Made by a program: the position numbers and the translations under genes. Of a stretch of 64,000 nt of DNA, positions 49,469-59,576 are shown in pieces. The stretch comes from JAHEDT01 sp963825615. Lineage in GTDB: Bacteria > Desulfobacterota > Desulfuromonadia > Desulfuromonadales > BM103. The DNA lies in contig CAWGTV010000001.1 of assembly GCA_963825615.1 (NCBI GenBank), positions 682,001-746,000 on the forward strand, in the 5' to 3' direction. Within the stretch, counting starts at the first letter, position 1. Every line of letters begins with the position of its first letter. The notes under the pieces were generated by a model that was given only the letters and a program-made list of their open reading frames with translations, ran no database searches and was not told the DNA's origin.

Positions 49469-50170
49469 TTACTTGACCAGCGCCTGCAAATCGGGGACGT
49501 CAATATTGACGCCGGGGCCCATGGTTGCAGAGATGGTGACTTTCTTCAAATAGGTTCCCTTCGCAGTCGACGGCTTGGCCTTGATCAGGGCATCCATCAG
49601 GGTCACCAAGTTCCCCTTGAGTTTTTCAACATCAAACGAAACCTTGCCAACAGGGGCATGCACGATACCGGCTTTTTCAACACGGTATTCGATCTTGCCG
49701 GACTTGGCTTCATCGACGGCGCGCGCGATCTCGAAAGTGACCGTGCCGACCTTCGGATTGGGCATCAGGCCGCGGGGGCCCAGCAGCTTGCCGATTTTAC
49801 CAACGGTTCCCATCATGTCCGGAGTGGCAATGGCGGTGTCAAAGTCGAACCAGCCGCCCTTAATCTTTTCGACCAAGTCGTCGCCGCCGACATGATCGGC
49901 ACCCGCCTGCTGGGCTTCCAAGGCTTTCTCGCCCTTGGCAAAGACCAAGACCCGAATCGTCTTACCCAGGCCGTTCGGCAGAACAACGGCGCCGCGCACC
50001 ATCTGATCCGCCTTACGGGGATCAACCCCGAGCTTTACCGAAACGTCGACAGATTCGTCGAACCTGGCAAATGCCGTTTCCTTAACCAGTGCCAACGCCT
50101 CGTCAACCTGATAGGTCTTGTTACGGTCGACTTTTTCCTTGGACCCTTTGAGCTGTTTTCCTGTTGCCAT
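49469..50170 (-). CDS. rplA: 50S ribosomal protein L1
   Basis: 233 residues; the RNA-binding GPRGLMPNPKVGTVTF loop is present. In E. coli L1 represses rplKA by binding its leader. Located directly after rplK. Confidence 0.98.
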   Translation of the reverse strand: MATGKQLKGSKEKVDRNKTYQVDEALALVKETAFARFDESVDVSVKLGVDPRKADQMVRGAVVLPNGLGKTIRVLVFAKGEKALEAQQAGADHVGGDDLVEKIKGGWFDFDTAIATPDMMGTVGKIGKLLGPRGLMPNPKVGTVTFEIARAVDEAKSGKIEYRVEKAGIVHAPVGKVSFDVEKLKGNLVTLMDALIKAKPSTAKGTYLKKVTISATMGPGVNIDVPDLQALVK

Positions 50171-50202
50171 TGTCTATCTTCTCCGCATTCAGCGTGTAGT
50201 AA

Positions 50203-50628
50203 TTAAGCTTCAACCTCAAGGCCCATGCTGCGCGCAGTTCCTTCAATGATGCGCATGGCTCCCTCGATGTTACAAGCATTCAGGTCGGGCATCTTGAGCT
50301 TGGCGATTTCCTCAACCTGAGCCTTGGTGACCTTGCCAACCTTGGTCTTGTTCGGGACACCAGAGCCCTTGGGAATCTTTGCCGCCTTCAGAAGCAGCAC
50401 GGAAGCCGGAGGGGTCTTGGTGATGAAAGTGAAGGAACGGTCAGCGTAGACCGTGATAATGACAGGGATAACCAGCCCTTCCTGGTCCTGTGTTCTGGCA
50501 TTGTAAGCCTTGCAGAACTCCATAATGTTGACACCGTGCTGACCCAGGGCCGGGCCGATCGGTGGCGAAGGGTTCGCCTTGCCGGCGGTGATCTGCAGCT
50601 TTATCTGTCCAACTACCTTTTTAGCCAT
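50203..50628 (-). CDS. rplK: 50S ribosomal protein L11
   Basis: 141 residues; GKANPSPPIGPALGQHGVNI and the thiostrepton-region prolines are standard. Needed for RelA activation in species that have it. Confidence 0.98.
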   Translation of the reverse strand: MAKKVVGQIKLQITAGKANPSPPIGPALGQHGVNIMEFCKAYNARTQDQEGLVIPVIITVYADRSFTFITKTPPASVLLLKAAKIPKGSGVPNKTKVGKVTKAQVEEIAKLKMPDLNACNIEGAMRIIEGTARSMGLEVEA

Positions 50629-50664
50629 GAAATGACTCCTTAAAAACTATATTCCGCCAGAAAC

Positions 50665-51201
50665 TCAGCTGGTCTTTTCAACCTGGATAAACTCAAGCTC
50701 CACCGGGGTTACCCGGCCGAAGATACTGACCATAACCTTGAGTTTCGCCTTGTCAGGCTTGACGTCCTCAACAATGCCGGTGAAGTTCAGGAACGGACCA
50801 TCGATGACCCTTACCGTTTCACCAACCTCAAATTCAACTTTTGGTTTCGGCCGCTCCACGCCCTCTTCCATCCGCGCGGTGATCTTGGCCACTTCTTCGT
50901 CCGGAATCGGCGGAGGCGTTGTGCCGCCACCAACAAACCCGGTGACCTTAGGCGTATCCTTGACGATATGCCAAGTCTCATTATTCAGCTCGACATGGAT
51001 CAGGATATAGCCGGGGAAAAACTTGCGGGTGGACGTTTTGCGCTCGCCGTTCTTCAACTCCACCACGGTTTCCGAGGGGATCAGGACTTCACCGAAGAAT
51101 TCTTCTGCACCCAACGAACGGATGCGCTCTTCAAGGTTGAGTTTGACCTTGTTCTCGTAACCGGAGTAGGTATGAACTCCGTACCACTTCTTCTCGCCCA
51201 T
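50665..51201 (-). CDS. nusG: Transcription antitermination factor NusG
   Basis: 178 residues from the ATG at 51201 (MGEKKWYGVHTYSGYE); a GTG three codons earlier at 51210 is an alternative. The NGN domain is followed by a KOW domain (VGETVRVIDGPFLNFTGIV). It increases polymerase processivity and couples to Rho and the ribosome. Confidence 0.96.
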   Translation of the reverse strand: MGEKKWYGVHTYSGYENKVKLNLEERIRSLGAEEFFGEVLIPSETVVELKNGERKTSTRKFFPGYILIHVELNNETWHIVKDTPKVTGFVGGGTTPPPIPDEEVAKITARMEEGVERPKPKVEFEVGETVRVIDGPFLNFTGIVEDVKPDKAKLKVMVSIFGRVTPVELEFIQVEKTS

Positions 51202-51218
51202 TGGATTCACCAGGTCTC

Positions 51219-51404
51219 TCAGTTGAGCAAGGTCTTTATCAAGGCCGACAACGCCGAATCAACGACCCATAAGAAAACTGCCACCATCAGGACAAGCACG
51301 ATGACAACCATCGTTGATCCGTAAGTTTCCTTGCGGGTTGGCCATGTAACCTTTTGCAGTTCGGCTTTGACCTGCTGGAGAAATTCGGTAACCTTGAGAT
51401 TCAC
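51219..51404 (-). CDS. secE: Protein translocase subunit SecE
   Basis: 61 residues with an amphipathic helix (KAELQKVTWPTRKE) and one membrane helix (about 33-55); GTG start at 51404. The compact single-helix form is common outside enterobacteria. It clamps SecY. Confidence 0.94.
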   Translation of the reverse strand: MNLKVTEFLQQVKAELQKVTWPTRKETYGSTMVVIVLVLMVAVFLWVVDSALSALIKTLLN

Positions 51405-51442
51405 TATTGCAACCTATGCTTTAGGACTATCGTTAAATTATC

Positions 51443-51519
51443 TGGCAGGCCAGGAGGGATTCGAACCCCCAACACCCGGTTTTGGAGACCGGTGCTCTAG
51501 CCATTAGAGCTACTGGCCT
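51443..51519 (-). tRNA. tRNA-Trp (CCA)
   Basis: A 77-nt cloverleaf with acceptor AGGCCAG/CTGGCCT, G discriminator base, encoded CCA and anticodon loop CTCCAAA. It sits between rpmG and secE, the order seen in many bacteria. Confidence 0.95.
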
Positions 51520-51555
51520 GCAACCTCAAACAATCTGATCCGTTGGCTGTCAGTT

Positions 51556-51705
51556 TTACTTGGTCTCACGATGAGCCGTGTGCTTCCGACAAAAACGGCA
51601 GTACTTCTTGAACTCCAACTTGTCAGGAGTATTCTTCTTGTTTTTAGTGGTCGTGTAGTTGCGCTGCTTGCACTCTGTGCAGGCAAGAGTCACTATATCG
51701 CGCAT
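51556..51705 (-). CDS. rpmG: 50S ribosomal protein L33
   Basis: 49 residues from the ATG at 51705: MRDIVTLACTECKQRNYTT, then YCRFCRKHTAHRETK. CTEC and CRFC make the zinc-binding form. It follows tufB. Confidence 0.96.
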   Translation of the reverse strand: MRDIVTLACTECKQRNYTTTKNKKNTPDKLEFKKYCRFCRKHTAHRETK

Positions 51706-51717
51706 TGATTAATCCTC

Positions 51718-51745
51718 GGCGCCCTTTCCCGGAGGGAAGGGCGCC
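51718..51745 (-). terminator. tufB-rpmG intergenic hairpin
   Basis: A GC-rich palindrome (GGCGCCCTT...AAGGGCGCC) occupies 51718-51745. On the minus strand GAGGATTAAT follows without a T-run, so attenuation or processing between tufB and rpmG is more likely than termination. Confidence 0.5.
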
Positions 51746-51777
51746 TGTTCATGTTGAAAATTCAGGTAACAGCGAAA

Positions 51778-52977
<1,200 letters not shown>

Positions 52978-53116
52978 TGCGTTATCCTCCCTTGTTGTGT
53001 CTTCTCTTGAATAATGTCTGCGTATTTTGCCGGCGGACTGCTTGCAGAGGTGACCGCCGGGCCCACATGAAACGAATCAATTACCTCGAACTGCCTCTTG
53101 CCTGCCTGACGGCGAC

Positions 53117-53192
53117 TGGAGCCCACAATCGGACTTGAACCGATGACCTCATCCTTACCAAGGATGTGCTCTACCTGCTGAGCTATGTGGGC
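53117..53192 (-). tRNA. tRNA-Thr (GGT)
   Basis: A 76-nt tRNA, acceptor GCCCACA/TGTGGGC, encoded CCA, anticodon loop TTGGTAA. It is last of the four tRNAs before tufB. Confidence 0.95.
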
Positions 53193-53228
53193 TTGTTACA
53201 TCGTCCTGTTCTGAGACAGCTAAGAAAT

Positions 53229-53305
53229 TGGAGCGGGAAACGGGATTCGAACCCGCGACCCTCAGCTTGGAAGGCTGATGCTCTAGCCAACTGAGCTACT
53301 CCCGC
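53229..53305 (-). tRNA. tRNA-Gly (TCC)
   Basis: A 77-nt tRNA, acceptor GCGGGAG with its 3' partner, encoded CCA, anticodon loop CTTCCAA. Between tRNA-Tyr and tRNA-Thr(GGT). A 140-base spacer upstream (53306-53445) shows no gene. Confidence 0.95.
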
Positions 53306-53445
53306 ATAAATCGTTTCTTTCTGGGCTTATGCCTAAACCTTATGAAGTCTTCTTTGTGGAGTCGTGCATGGCCATTCTCGCAGTTGCTACGGTTAACAAC
53401 CTCCTGCGTCAAACAGTTCCGCTTTTCTCCGGCAAGTCTTTAATT

Positions 53446-53529
53446 GGTGGAGGGGGGAGGATTCGAACCTCCGAAGTCTTCGACGTCAGATTTACAGTCT
53501 GATCCCTTTGGCCGCTCGGGAACCCCTCC
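53446..53529 (-). tRNA. tRNA-Tyr (GTA)
   Basis: An 84-nt class II tRNA with a long variable arm, acceptor GGAGGGG/CCCCTCC, encoded CCA and anticodon loop CTGTAAA. Confidence 0.95.
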
Positions 53530-53580
53530 AGGGGACATCGGTATTATTTTTTAAGGGAGCCGAGCCCCCTTGCAGCTCAA

Positions 53581-53656
53581 TGGAGCTGGCGACAGGAATT
53601 GAACCCGCAACCTGCTGATTACAAGTCAGCTGCTCTACCTATTGAGCTACGCCAGC
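53581..53656 (-). tRNA. tRNA-Thr (TGT)
   Basis: A 76-nt tRNA, acceptor GCTGGCG/CGCCAGC, encoded CCA, anticodon loop CTTGTAA. First in the tRNA-tufB operon, directly after the promoter. Confidence 0.95.
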
Positions 53657-53667
53657 ACAGGGGGCGT

Positions 53668-53696
53668 TATATACATCAGCAGCAGGCAAATTGCAA
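53668..53696 (-). promoter_or_regulatory. Promoter of the tRNA-Thr/Tyr/Gly/Thr-tufB operon
   Basis: Minus-strand reading: -35 TTGCAA (53696-53691), 17-nt spacer, -10 TATATA (53673-53668), followed by ACGCCCCC. The GC-rich discriminator is the feature expected of promoters shut down by the stringent response. The remaining 53697-53940 shows no gene. Confidence 0.8.
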
Positions 53697-53940
53697 GAAA
53701 AAATTCGCCCCATACTGAGTACGTCGCCATAAGTGCGCAGTTATAACTAAAATCCATGCCCATGTCAAACAACAAAACTTATTTTCTTGGTAAATCCGCG
53801 AGTGGGCAGAGTCCGCCATTGTCAATTATGATGATTTTGGTTTTAAATGGAGTCGCCATAGAAACCCGTTTATGGGAGTATCCCCCTTCCCTTCCGAGGA
53901 CACACTATTTTTTATCTTCGCATTCTACCCGCCACCGGCG

Positions 53941-54753
53941 TTATTCGCCATTCTCCAAAGAGGTCACAGCCTTTTCCGAAACTAGGCTGACGCGCGGCGT
54001 ACCTGACAAAGGGTTCTGATCGACAATCAGGTTGCAGCCATAACTTCGGGTGAGATGCTCACGGGTCAGGACCTGCCGCGGGGTTCCCGTCTTTGCAACT
54101 GCGCCGTCTTTCAGAAGCATCATACGGTCAGCGTATGCGGAAGCCAGGTTGAGATCGTGGGACACCATGACGATGGTAATCTTTTCCTGCTGTCTGAGGC
54201 GCTCCATAAGGTCCATGATGCGTAGCTGATGGGCCGGGTCAAGCGAGGCGGTCGGTTCATCCAGCAGCAGGATTTCCGATTGCTGGCAAATGGCACGGGC
54301 GATGATGACCCGCTGTCGTTCACCGCCACTAAGCTGCCCGAGTCGCCGGGTGGCGAGGTGGCTCACCTCGGTAAATTCCATGGCCTGTTCAGACAGCTCA
54401 AGGTCACGCTTGCGTTCCACGGCAAACAACCCCAGATGCGGATAACGCCCCATCAGTACGGTTTCAGCAACCGTAAACGGGAATTCAGCATTGATATGTT
54501 GCGGAACCAGCGCCAGACAACGTGCCAACTCTTTCCTGGTGTAATCTCCAACCGACCGCTGACGGACCAGGATGTCCCCTGCAGTCAATGGCTGCAAACC
54601 GGCCAGGGATTTCAGCAGCGTGGTCTTGCCAGCCCCATTCGGCCCGATGATGACGAAAAACTCACCGGTCGCAATATGTACAGAGACATTGTTGATCACC
54701 ACACGTGGACCGTATTGTAAGTTGACGTTGCGAATTTCTATTAAGCTGCTCAT
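53941..54753 (-). CDS. btuD: Cobalamin ABC transporter ATP-binding protein
   Basis: 270 residues from the ATG at 54753, which overlaps the btuC stop by 4 bases (AAGGAGCGGCG before it). Walker A GPNGAGKTT, signature LSGGERQR, Walker B LLLDEPTASLD and the H-loop VSHDL are intact. Family is FepC/BtuD; the cobalamin substrate is inferred from the riboswitch and the btuB/btuF neighbours. Confidence 0.92.
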   Translation of the reverse strand: MSSLIEIRNVNLQYGPRVVINNVSVHIATGEFFVIIGPNGAGKTTLLKSLAGLQPLTAGDILVRQRSVGDYTRKELARCLALVPQHINAEFPFTVAETVLMGRYPHLGLFAVERKRDLELSEQAMEFTEVSHLATRRLGQLSGGERQRVIIARAICQQSEILLLDEPTASLDPAHQLRIMDLMERLRQQEKITIVMVSHDLNLASAYADRMMLLKDGAVAKTGTPRQVLTREHLTRSYGCNLIVDQNPLSGTPRVSLVSEKAVTSLENGE

Positions 54754-55749
54754 CGCCGCTCCTTCCAAAGCAAGCAGATAAACAGCGGCGCGCCGATCAG
54801 TGCCGTCACAATACCTACGGACATTTCACCCTGGCTGGGCAGACTGCGGGCAAGCAGGTCACAAACAACCAGGTAGGAAGCGCCGGTCAGGACAGAGGCA
54901 GGAATCAAAACGCGATGATCCGGTCCGACCGTCATGCGCAGGGCATGTGGGATCGTCAATCCTACAAAACCGATCAAACCGGAATGACAGACGGTCAGGC
55001 TGACCATGAGTGACGTAGTCACCAGAAGAACCAGCATCACCAGCTTGACGTTGACGCCCATTGCCGAGGCGCTTTCCTGGCCGGTCAACAGTAGGTTGAG
55101 GGGCTGGGCCAGCATAAAGATTACCAGGAAACATGGCAGGACACCGAGCAGCAACGGCAGGTTGTCGACACCGGCGGTCGAAAGATCCCCCATGAGCCAG
55201 AAGATGATTTTATGCATCTGGCCAGCCTGGCTGATGGAAATCAGGAACATGATGATCGCACCGCAAAAGGCGTTCACCATCACCCCGCCCAGCAATAGAG
55301 AGTCACTGGAACCTTCCTTGCGCCCGGTCAGCAGCAGGACCAGCAACAAAACGACAAGCGAACCGGCGAAAGAGCTCAGCGCCAGGCCGGGGAAGAAACT
55401 AAAGCCAGCCAGGATGCCGAGGATCGCCCCGACCGCCGAGCCACCGGAGATGCCGAGGATATAAGGCTCCGCCAGAGGATTGCGCAACAGGGCCTGGAAC
55501 ACCAGGCCACCAAGAGAAAGGGCCGCACCGACGGTTGCCGCCAGAACGACCCGCGGCCAGCGCAGCTGCCAAATGATCACTTCAAGAGTTGCATTCGGCT
55601 CACCCTGCCCCAGCAAAACATCCCAGGCATCTCTGACATTCCCCGACGAACCGATGGTTAACCCGAGCAGAACGGAGCCGACTCAGTACCGGCACGAGAG
55701 CCAGCACCACAGCAAGCAGCTTTATGTAGACGCGGCGATAACCTGCCAT
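54750..55749 (-). CDS. btuC: Cobalamin ABC transporter permease (FecCD family), frame broken once as read
   Basis: From the ATG at 55749 (MAGYRRVYIKLLAVVLALV) one additional base near 55680 shifts to a frame reading GSVLLGLTIGSSGNVRDAW, then WQLRWPRVVLAATVGAALSL. Corrected length is 332 residues, with about ten membrane helices and the LAEPYILGISGGSAVGA motif of FecCD permeases. Start is 1 base after the btuF stop. Confidence 0.85.
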
Positions 55750-55750
55750 A

Positions 55751-56653
55751 TCAGGGCCGTTGCTCAATCAAGCGCGTGTGCTGCAACTCCGGGTGCAAGA
55801 GACCGACCAGATACTCCAGGGCATCGATCAGTCGCGGCGTCGGGCGATCAAACAGGTCCGCTTCGACAACATGCAGCCGCTGGTTGCGCACGGCCGAAAT
55901 CTGCGGCCATTCTTCCCAGCGGGAGCGAAGCTCCTGGTCCGTGTACCCGCCTCCCATTGACGCCAAAAGAACCACTTCCGGGTCGAGCACCAGGAGCTCT
56001 TCCCAGGTGTAACGAGGATAACCGGACCGGTCGGCAGCCAGATTAACGGCTCCCGACCGGGTCAACAACTGGTGCAGGAAAGTATTGGCACCGGCAGAAA
56101 TCACCGGCTGTGCATCGATCTGAAAAAACACCCTGGGACGAGCACTGACCGTTTCGACCTGCCGGTCAACCCAATCGAGGCGCTGTCGATAGCCTGCCGC
56201 CAGCGCCTCTGCATGGGCTTCGGCCCGGTATATCGTACCCAGCCGCTCGACGGTATCGATAATCTCTTCAAGGTTTTGAGGATCGAAGACATAGACAGGG
56301 ATGCCCAGAGCCTCGAGCCTGTCAACCGCGGCCTTCGGGTTGCCGTCCCTGATCGCCAGGCAGAGTTGCGGCTTCAGACTGACAATCTTTTCAATGTCCA
56401 GCGCCACGTAAGTACCGACCTTCGGTAATTTCGCAGCAGCTTCAGGGACGTTGGCGAAACGCGTCGCGCCGACCAGGGTTCCGCCACCCCCTGTAGCGTA
56501 GCTTATTTCAGTGAGGTTTGGGGCCAGGGATACGACCCGCGTCAAAGGCTCGGCAACTTCGACTTTGCGGCCGACCTGGTCAACCAGCTCGCGGCCATAA
56601 ACAGGTATGGTCAAAGCAAAAGATGTCAGCAGAAACAGCAACGCCCTTTTCAT
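55751..56653 (-). CDS. btuF: Periplasmic cobalamin-binding protein
   Basis: 300 residues from the ATG at 56653 (MKRALLFLLTSFALT, signal peptide to about residue 20); a TTG at 56662 is an alternative. The class III binding-protein fold is seen in RVVSLAPNLTEISYA and LKPQLCLAIRDGNPK. It hands vitamin B12 to BtuCD. It starts 9 bases after btuB. Confidence 0.9.
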   Translation of the reverse strand: MKRALLFLLTSFALTIPVYGRELVDQVGRKVEVAEPLTRVVSLAPNLTEISYATGGGGTLVGATRFANVPEAAAKLPKVGTYVALDIEKIVSLKPQLCLAIRDGNPKAAVDRLEALGIPVYVFDPQNLEEIIDTVERLGTIYRAEAHAEALAAGYRQRLDWVDRQVETVSARPRVFFQIDAQPVISAGANTFLHQLLTRSGAVNLAADRSGYPRYTWEELLVLDPEVVLLASMGGGYTDQELRSRWEEWPQISAVRNQRLHVVEADLFDRPTPRLIDALEYLVGLLHPELQHTRLIEQRP

Positions 56654-56662
56654 AGGCAACAA

Positions 56663-58646
56663 CTAAAACCTGAAATCGACGCCCGCCAAAAAATTGATTT
56701 TCGGCGAGGGGTAAAGATACTCTGCGCCGTAATCGACACCATATTCCTCGTATTCCTTGTTGAGGAGATTATTGACCGCGATGTAGGCCGATCCGCTCTT
56801 CAGCAGATAGGCGATCTTGCCGGACAGGTTGAAATAGTCGTCCTGATAACCAAGGCTGTTATCGAAATCCGAGATAAACCGCCGTTTACCTACATAAGTG
56901 CCGTCAAGGCCCACCTGGATACGTTCGAAGAAGGTCTTCTGTACCCCCACTGTGAACTGATGCTCAGGGACATTCGGCAAGTCATTGCCGTCATATTGTC
57001 CACCATCGATATCAGTGTTTCTGTAGGTATAACTGCCACTCAAAAGAATATCATAGATGTTTTTGCTGGCAGACAACTCGACGCCCTGGCGGATACTGTC
57101 GCCGTCGAGATTTTCATTGGCGAAGGTCGTTGGGTTGTAGAAGATCTCGTCCTTAGTGACAACCCGGAACAGGTTTATGTTAACGGCAAGGCCCGAGTCG
57201 AGCTGGAGCCGCAGGCCCGCTTCAAAATCATCGGAGGTCTGAGCGGTCAGCGTATCGTTGACGGTATTGTAATAAAAGTTGAAGAACTCATCGATCACAG
57301 GATATCTGAAACTTTTGGCATAGCTGGCATAAGCTGACGAGCCTTGCTATAAACCGGTAATTCACGCCCAGAGTATAAAGGCTCTCGTCGAGGTTTTTTG
57401 AATCTGAAGACCCTTCGTCATTCGACTTGAAATCGAATTCCGCCCGATCTTTTCTGGCCCCGCCAGAGACGGCGAGGGCTTCGGTGACAGAGACTTCCGC
57501 GTGGGTAAAATAGCCATAACTCTTACGGCGCATGTCATATGAGGCGACACTGTATGAAGATTCGTTGCGGATGTCCTCTTTGTTCTTCTCGTAATCAAAG
57601 CCCAATAGAATCTTCGTGCCGTAACCGAACAGCGGCTTCTGTAAAACCAGCTGGGGGAAAAAGCTTCCGTTTTGATCTCCGTGTCGCCGGCATAGTTACC
57701 GTACGTCGAGAAATAGTAGAACTTTGCTTTACGATTACGCTTCGAAAGGCCCAAATCCAGGTAACTGTCGTCTGTCAAATAGTATTGCAGACCACCCTGC
57801 AGGTACCAATCCTTGGTGTCCGCATAGTCATCCGGTGACATGGTGGCTTTTCGCGACAAACCGTTGTCCAGGTCACTCTTGTACAAACCACCGGGCATAC
57901 TCGTATCATCTTTGTGATAGCCGCCGTCGAAGCGCAGGAACAGCCGATCGGATACCTCGTAGCCCAAGCTGAGTCCGGCATCTTTGGCCAGGGTGTCACT
58001 GTTGTCGCGATAGCCATCAGAATCACGGTAGTTGGCGTTAACGGCAATCGACAGGTCTTTGATCGATCCACTGGCGAGGGCATTCCCCTGCAACGTCTCA
58101 TAGCTGCCGACGAAGAGGTTCCCGGAACCGGTCAACTCGCGGGTCCCTTTTTTGGTAATGATGTTAATCACCCCGCCGGAGGCATTGTCTCCATAAAGGA
58201 CACTGCCCCTGCCTCCACGGACGATCTCGATTCTTTCAACCCGGTCTTTGGGAATCAGGGTCCAATCCACACCGCTCAAATCGGCCTGGTTGATACGCCG
58301 GCCATCGACCAGCACCAAGGTGTTCAAGGAGGCCGTCTCGCCGAAGCCTCTCAGGTCGACCGTGTAGGTCCGTCCATTGCCGGCGATATCGTTGACCAAC
58401 ACACCGGGCACGTTTCGCAACAGTTCGGGGATAGACTGCGCTGGAGAACGCGCAATTTCGTCTCCAGTCACGACCGTGATATTGGCGGGAACCGCAGACA
58501 ACTCCTCCGTCCTGTCGTGTCGCCGTCACCACGACTTCATCCATCACCACCGCCGGCGACTCTGCCTCTGCAGCAAGAGACTGGCCGCAAGCCAGCAAAC
58601 CCATTAAGAACAACCAACAAAATCCGGAACATACTCCTGCTCCCAT
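56663..58646 (-). CDS. btuB: TonB-dependent cobalamin receptor, frame broken three times as read
   Basis: The signal peptide (FLMGLLACGQSLAAEAE) and TonB-box-like DEVVVTATR are followed by the plug (SIPELLRNVPGVLVNDIAG, IEIVRGGRGSVLYGDNASGG) and a barrel ending FLAGVDFRF. Frame breaks lie near 58505 (one additional base), 57670 (one base missing, in an A-run) and 57345 (one additional base). The start is either the ATG at 58646 or, with another shift in the signal peptide, the ATG at 58632, which has the better GGAGCAGGAGT site. It imports corrinoid across the outer membrane. Confidence 0.85.
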
Positions 58647-58675
58647 CACACCAGGGACCGGGGACCGTGCAATAC

Positions 58676-58711
58676 AAAAATCCCCGGTCAATTCGAAATT
58701 GATCCGGGGAT
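58676..58711 (-). terminator. Riboswitch-linked intrinsic terminator
   Basis: On the minus strand ATCCCCGG and CCGGGGAT arms, extended by a TCAATT/AATTGA pairing with one bulge, are followed by TTTTTG, between the cobalamin riboswitch and the btuB start. It is placed to be the expression platform: formed when ligand is bound, stopping btuBFCD transcription. Confidence 0.8.
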
Positions 58712-58774
58712 TCCCTGTAATATCCACGAATTTTCAGCAACTGCCCCTTGACCGCGGGGACAGCAGCTCCACAT

Positions 58775-58932
58775 CATTCAGACAGGTCTTCTGACTCCCG
58801 GATCATCCTCTGGTCTGCGCCTTCCCCCGTATAGGCAGTGGCTTTATGCAGCGTTCGTCCCCGGTTACAGCGGCGGGCCCGTCCCGGATTCACACCGGGT
58901 TCCCTATTAAGCTCGGTTAAGAGCATCTGAAA
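58775..58932 (-). promoter_or_regulatory. Cobalamin riboswitch
   Basis: The minus strand contains the B12-box GCCACTG region, GGGACGGGCCCGCCGCTGTA, GGGAAGGC and the closing GAGTCAGAAGACCTG, in the class order. It lies upstream of btuB with a terminator following at 58676-58711. Binding of a cobalamin should lower btuBFCD expression. Confidence 0.9.
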
Positions 58933-58945
58933 ATTAATGCGTCAC

Positions 58946-58974
58946 CATATCACAAGAGAAGTGATTAAAGTCAA
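58946..58974 (-). promoter_or_regulatory. Promoter of the btuBFCD operon
   Basis: Minus-strand reading: -35 TTGACT (58974-58969), 17-nt spacer, -10 GATATG (58951-58946), placing the start just ahead of the riboswitch. Confidence 0.7.
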
Positions 58975-59136
58975 GCACAGGAAACCAGTCTTAGCTCAAC
59001 ATGTGTGTAGGCATAAAGATGAGCGAAGCTTGAACCCTGCAGATTGAGGCACATTAGGCAGATGTCCAGGTTAACCCAGCTGACACTAAAAGCAGAGAGC
59101 TTTGGCTCCGCAGGCCTTTTAAACGTTGCAATAGCA
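58975..59136. other. Intergenic stretch between pgaD and the btu promoter
   Basis: No ORF with coding character and no convincing terminator. Only a weak GAGC/GCTC hairpin near 59100 follows pgaD; read-through into the btu region cannot be excluded. Confidence 0.4.
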
Positions 59137-59576
59137 TCAGCACTTGCTGTCGATCAACAGGCCGTGGTCGTCGTGCTCTAGGACCACCCGTCGGGCCACC
59201 TGCAGGTTGCGCAGGTGATCGACATCGATCTGGAATTGCTTGGCCAGAGCTTCGACCCCGACCGGTTCCGGCTGGTGCGTACGTTTCTCGTGTCGACCGT
59301 AGTGAAGCAGGTTGTAAAGCGCCCATCCTTCCAGGACCAGGCCCATGAGAACGATGACGCCGACGTACCAGACCAGCAGCTCGAGCAGCGCCTCGTAGCC
59401 TCCCTGGACGATCATGATGTCGGTGAACAGCTGAAAACCGAAGAACCAGCCGACCATGCCGATCAATGGGCGCATGAAGAAGAAGAACAGCACCCAGAAC
59501 AGTACGGTTATGACGCTTGGCCGTATTTCTGCTGGAAGCTTTGCAGGTCGGGGCGGTTGATGATCGGCTGATTCAT
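59137..59576 (-). CDS. pgaD: PNAG biosynthesis protein PgaD-like, frame broken once as read
   Basis: From the ATG at 59576 (MNQPIINRPDLQSFQQKYG), one missing base near 59520 (probably in a C-run) shifts to PSVITVLFWVLFFFFM. Two membrane helices (about residues 20-45 and 65-90) and a short basic cytoplasmic tail follow; corrected length 146. PgaD helps PgaC make poly-N-acetylglucosamine. Its ATG overlaps the pgaC stop (ATGA). Confidence 0.8.

Noticed and set aside
53756..54019. An 87-codon plus-strand frame beside the tRNA-Thr promoter
   Set aside because: It overlaps the 3' end of btuD, has no good ribosome site and shows no coding character.
58236..58727. A separate 163-codon gene at the btuB start
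   Set aside because: Its first part runs through the riboswitch terminator and its middle encodes the btuB signal peptide and TonB box; it is the broken 5' end of btuB.
59054..59326. A 90-codon minus-strand frame past pgaD
   Set aside because: It overlaps pgaD in another frame, is Arg/Pro-rich and resembles no known protein.
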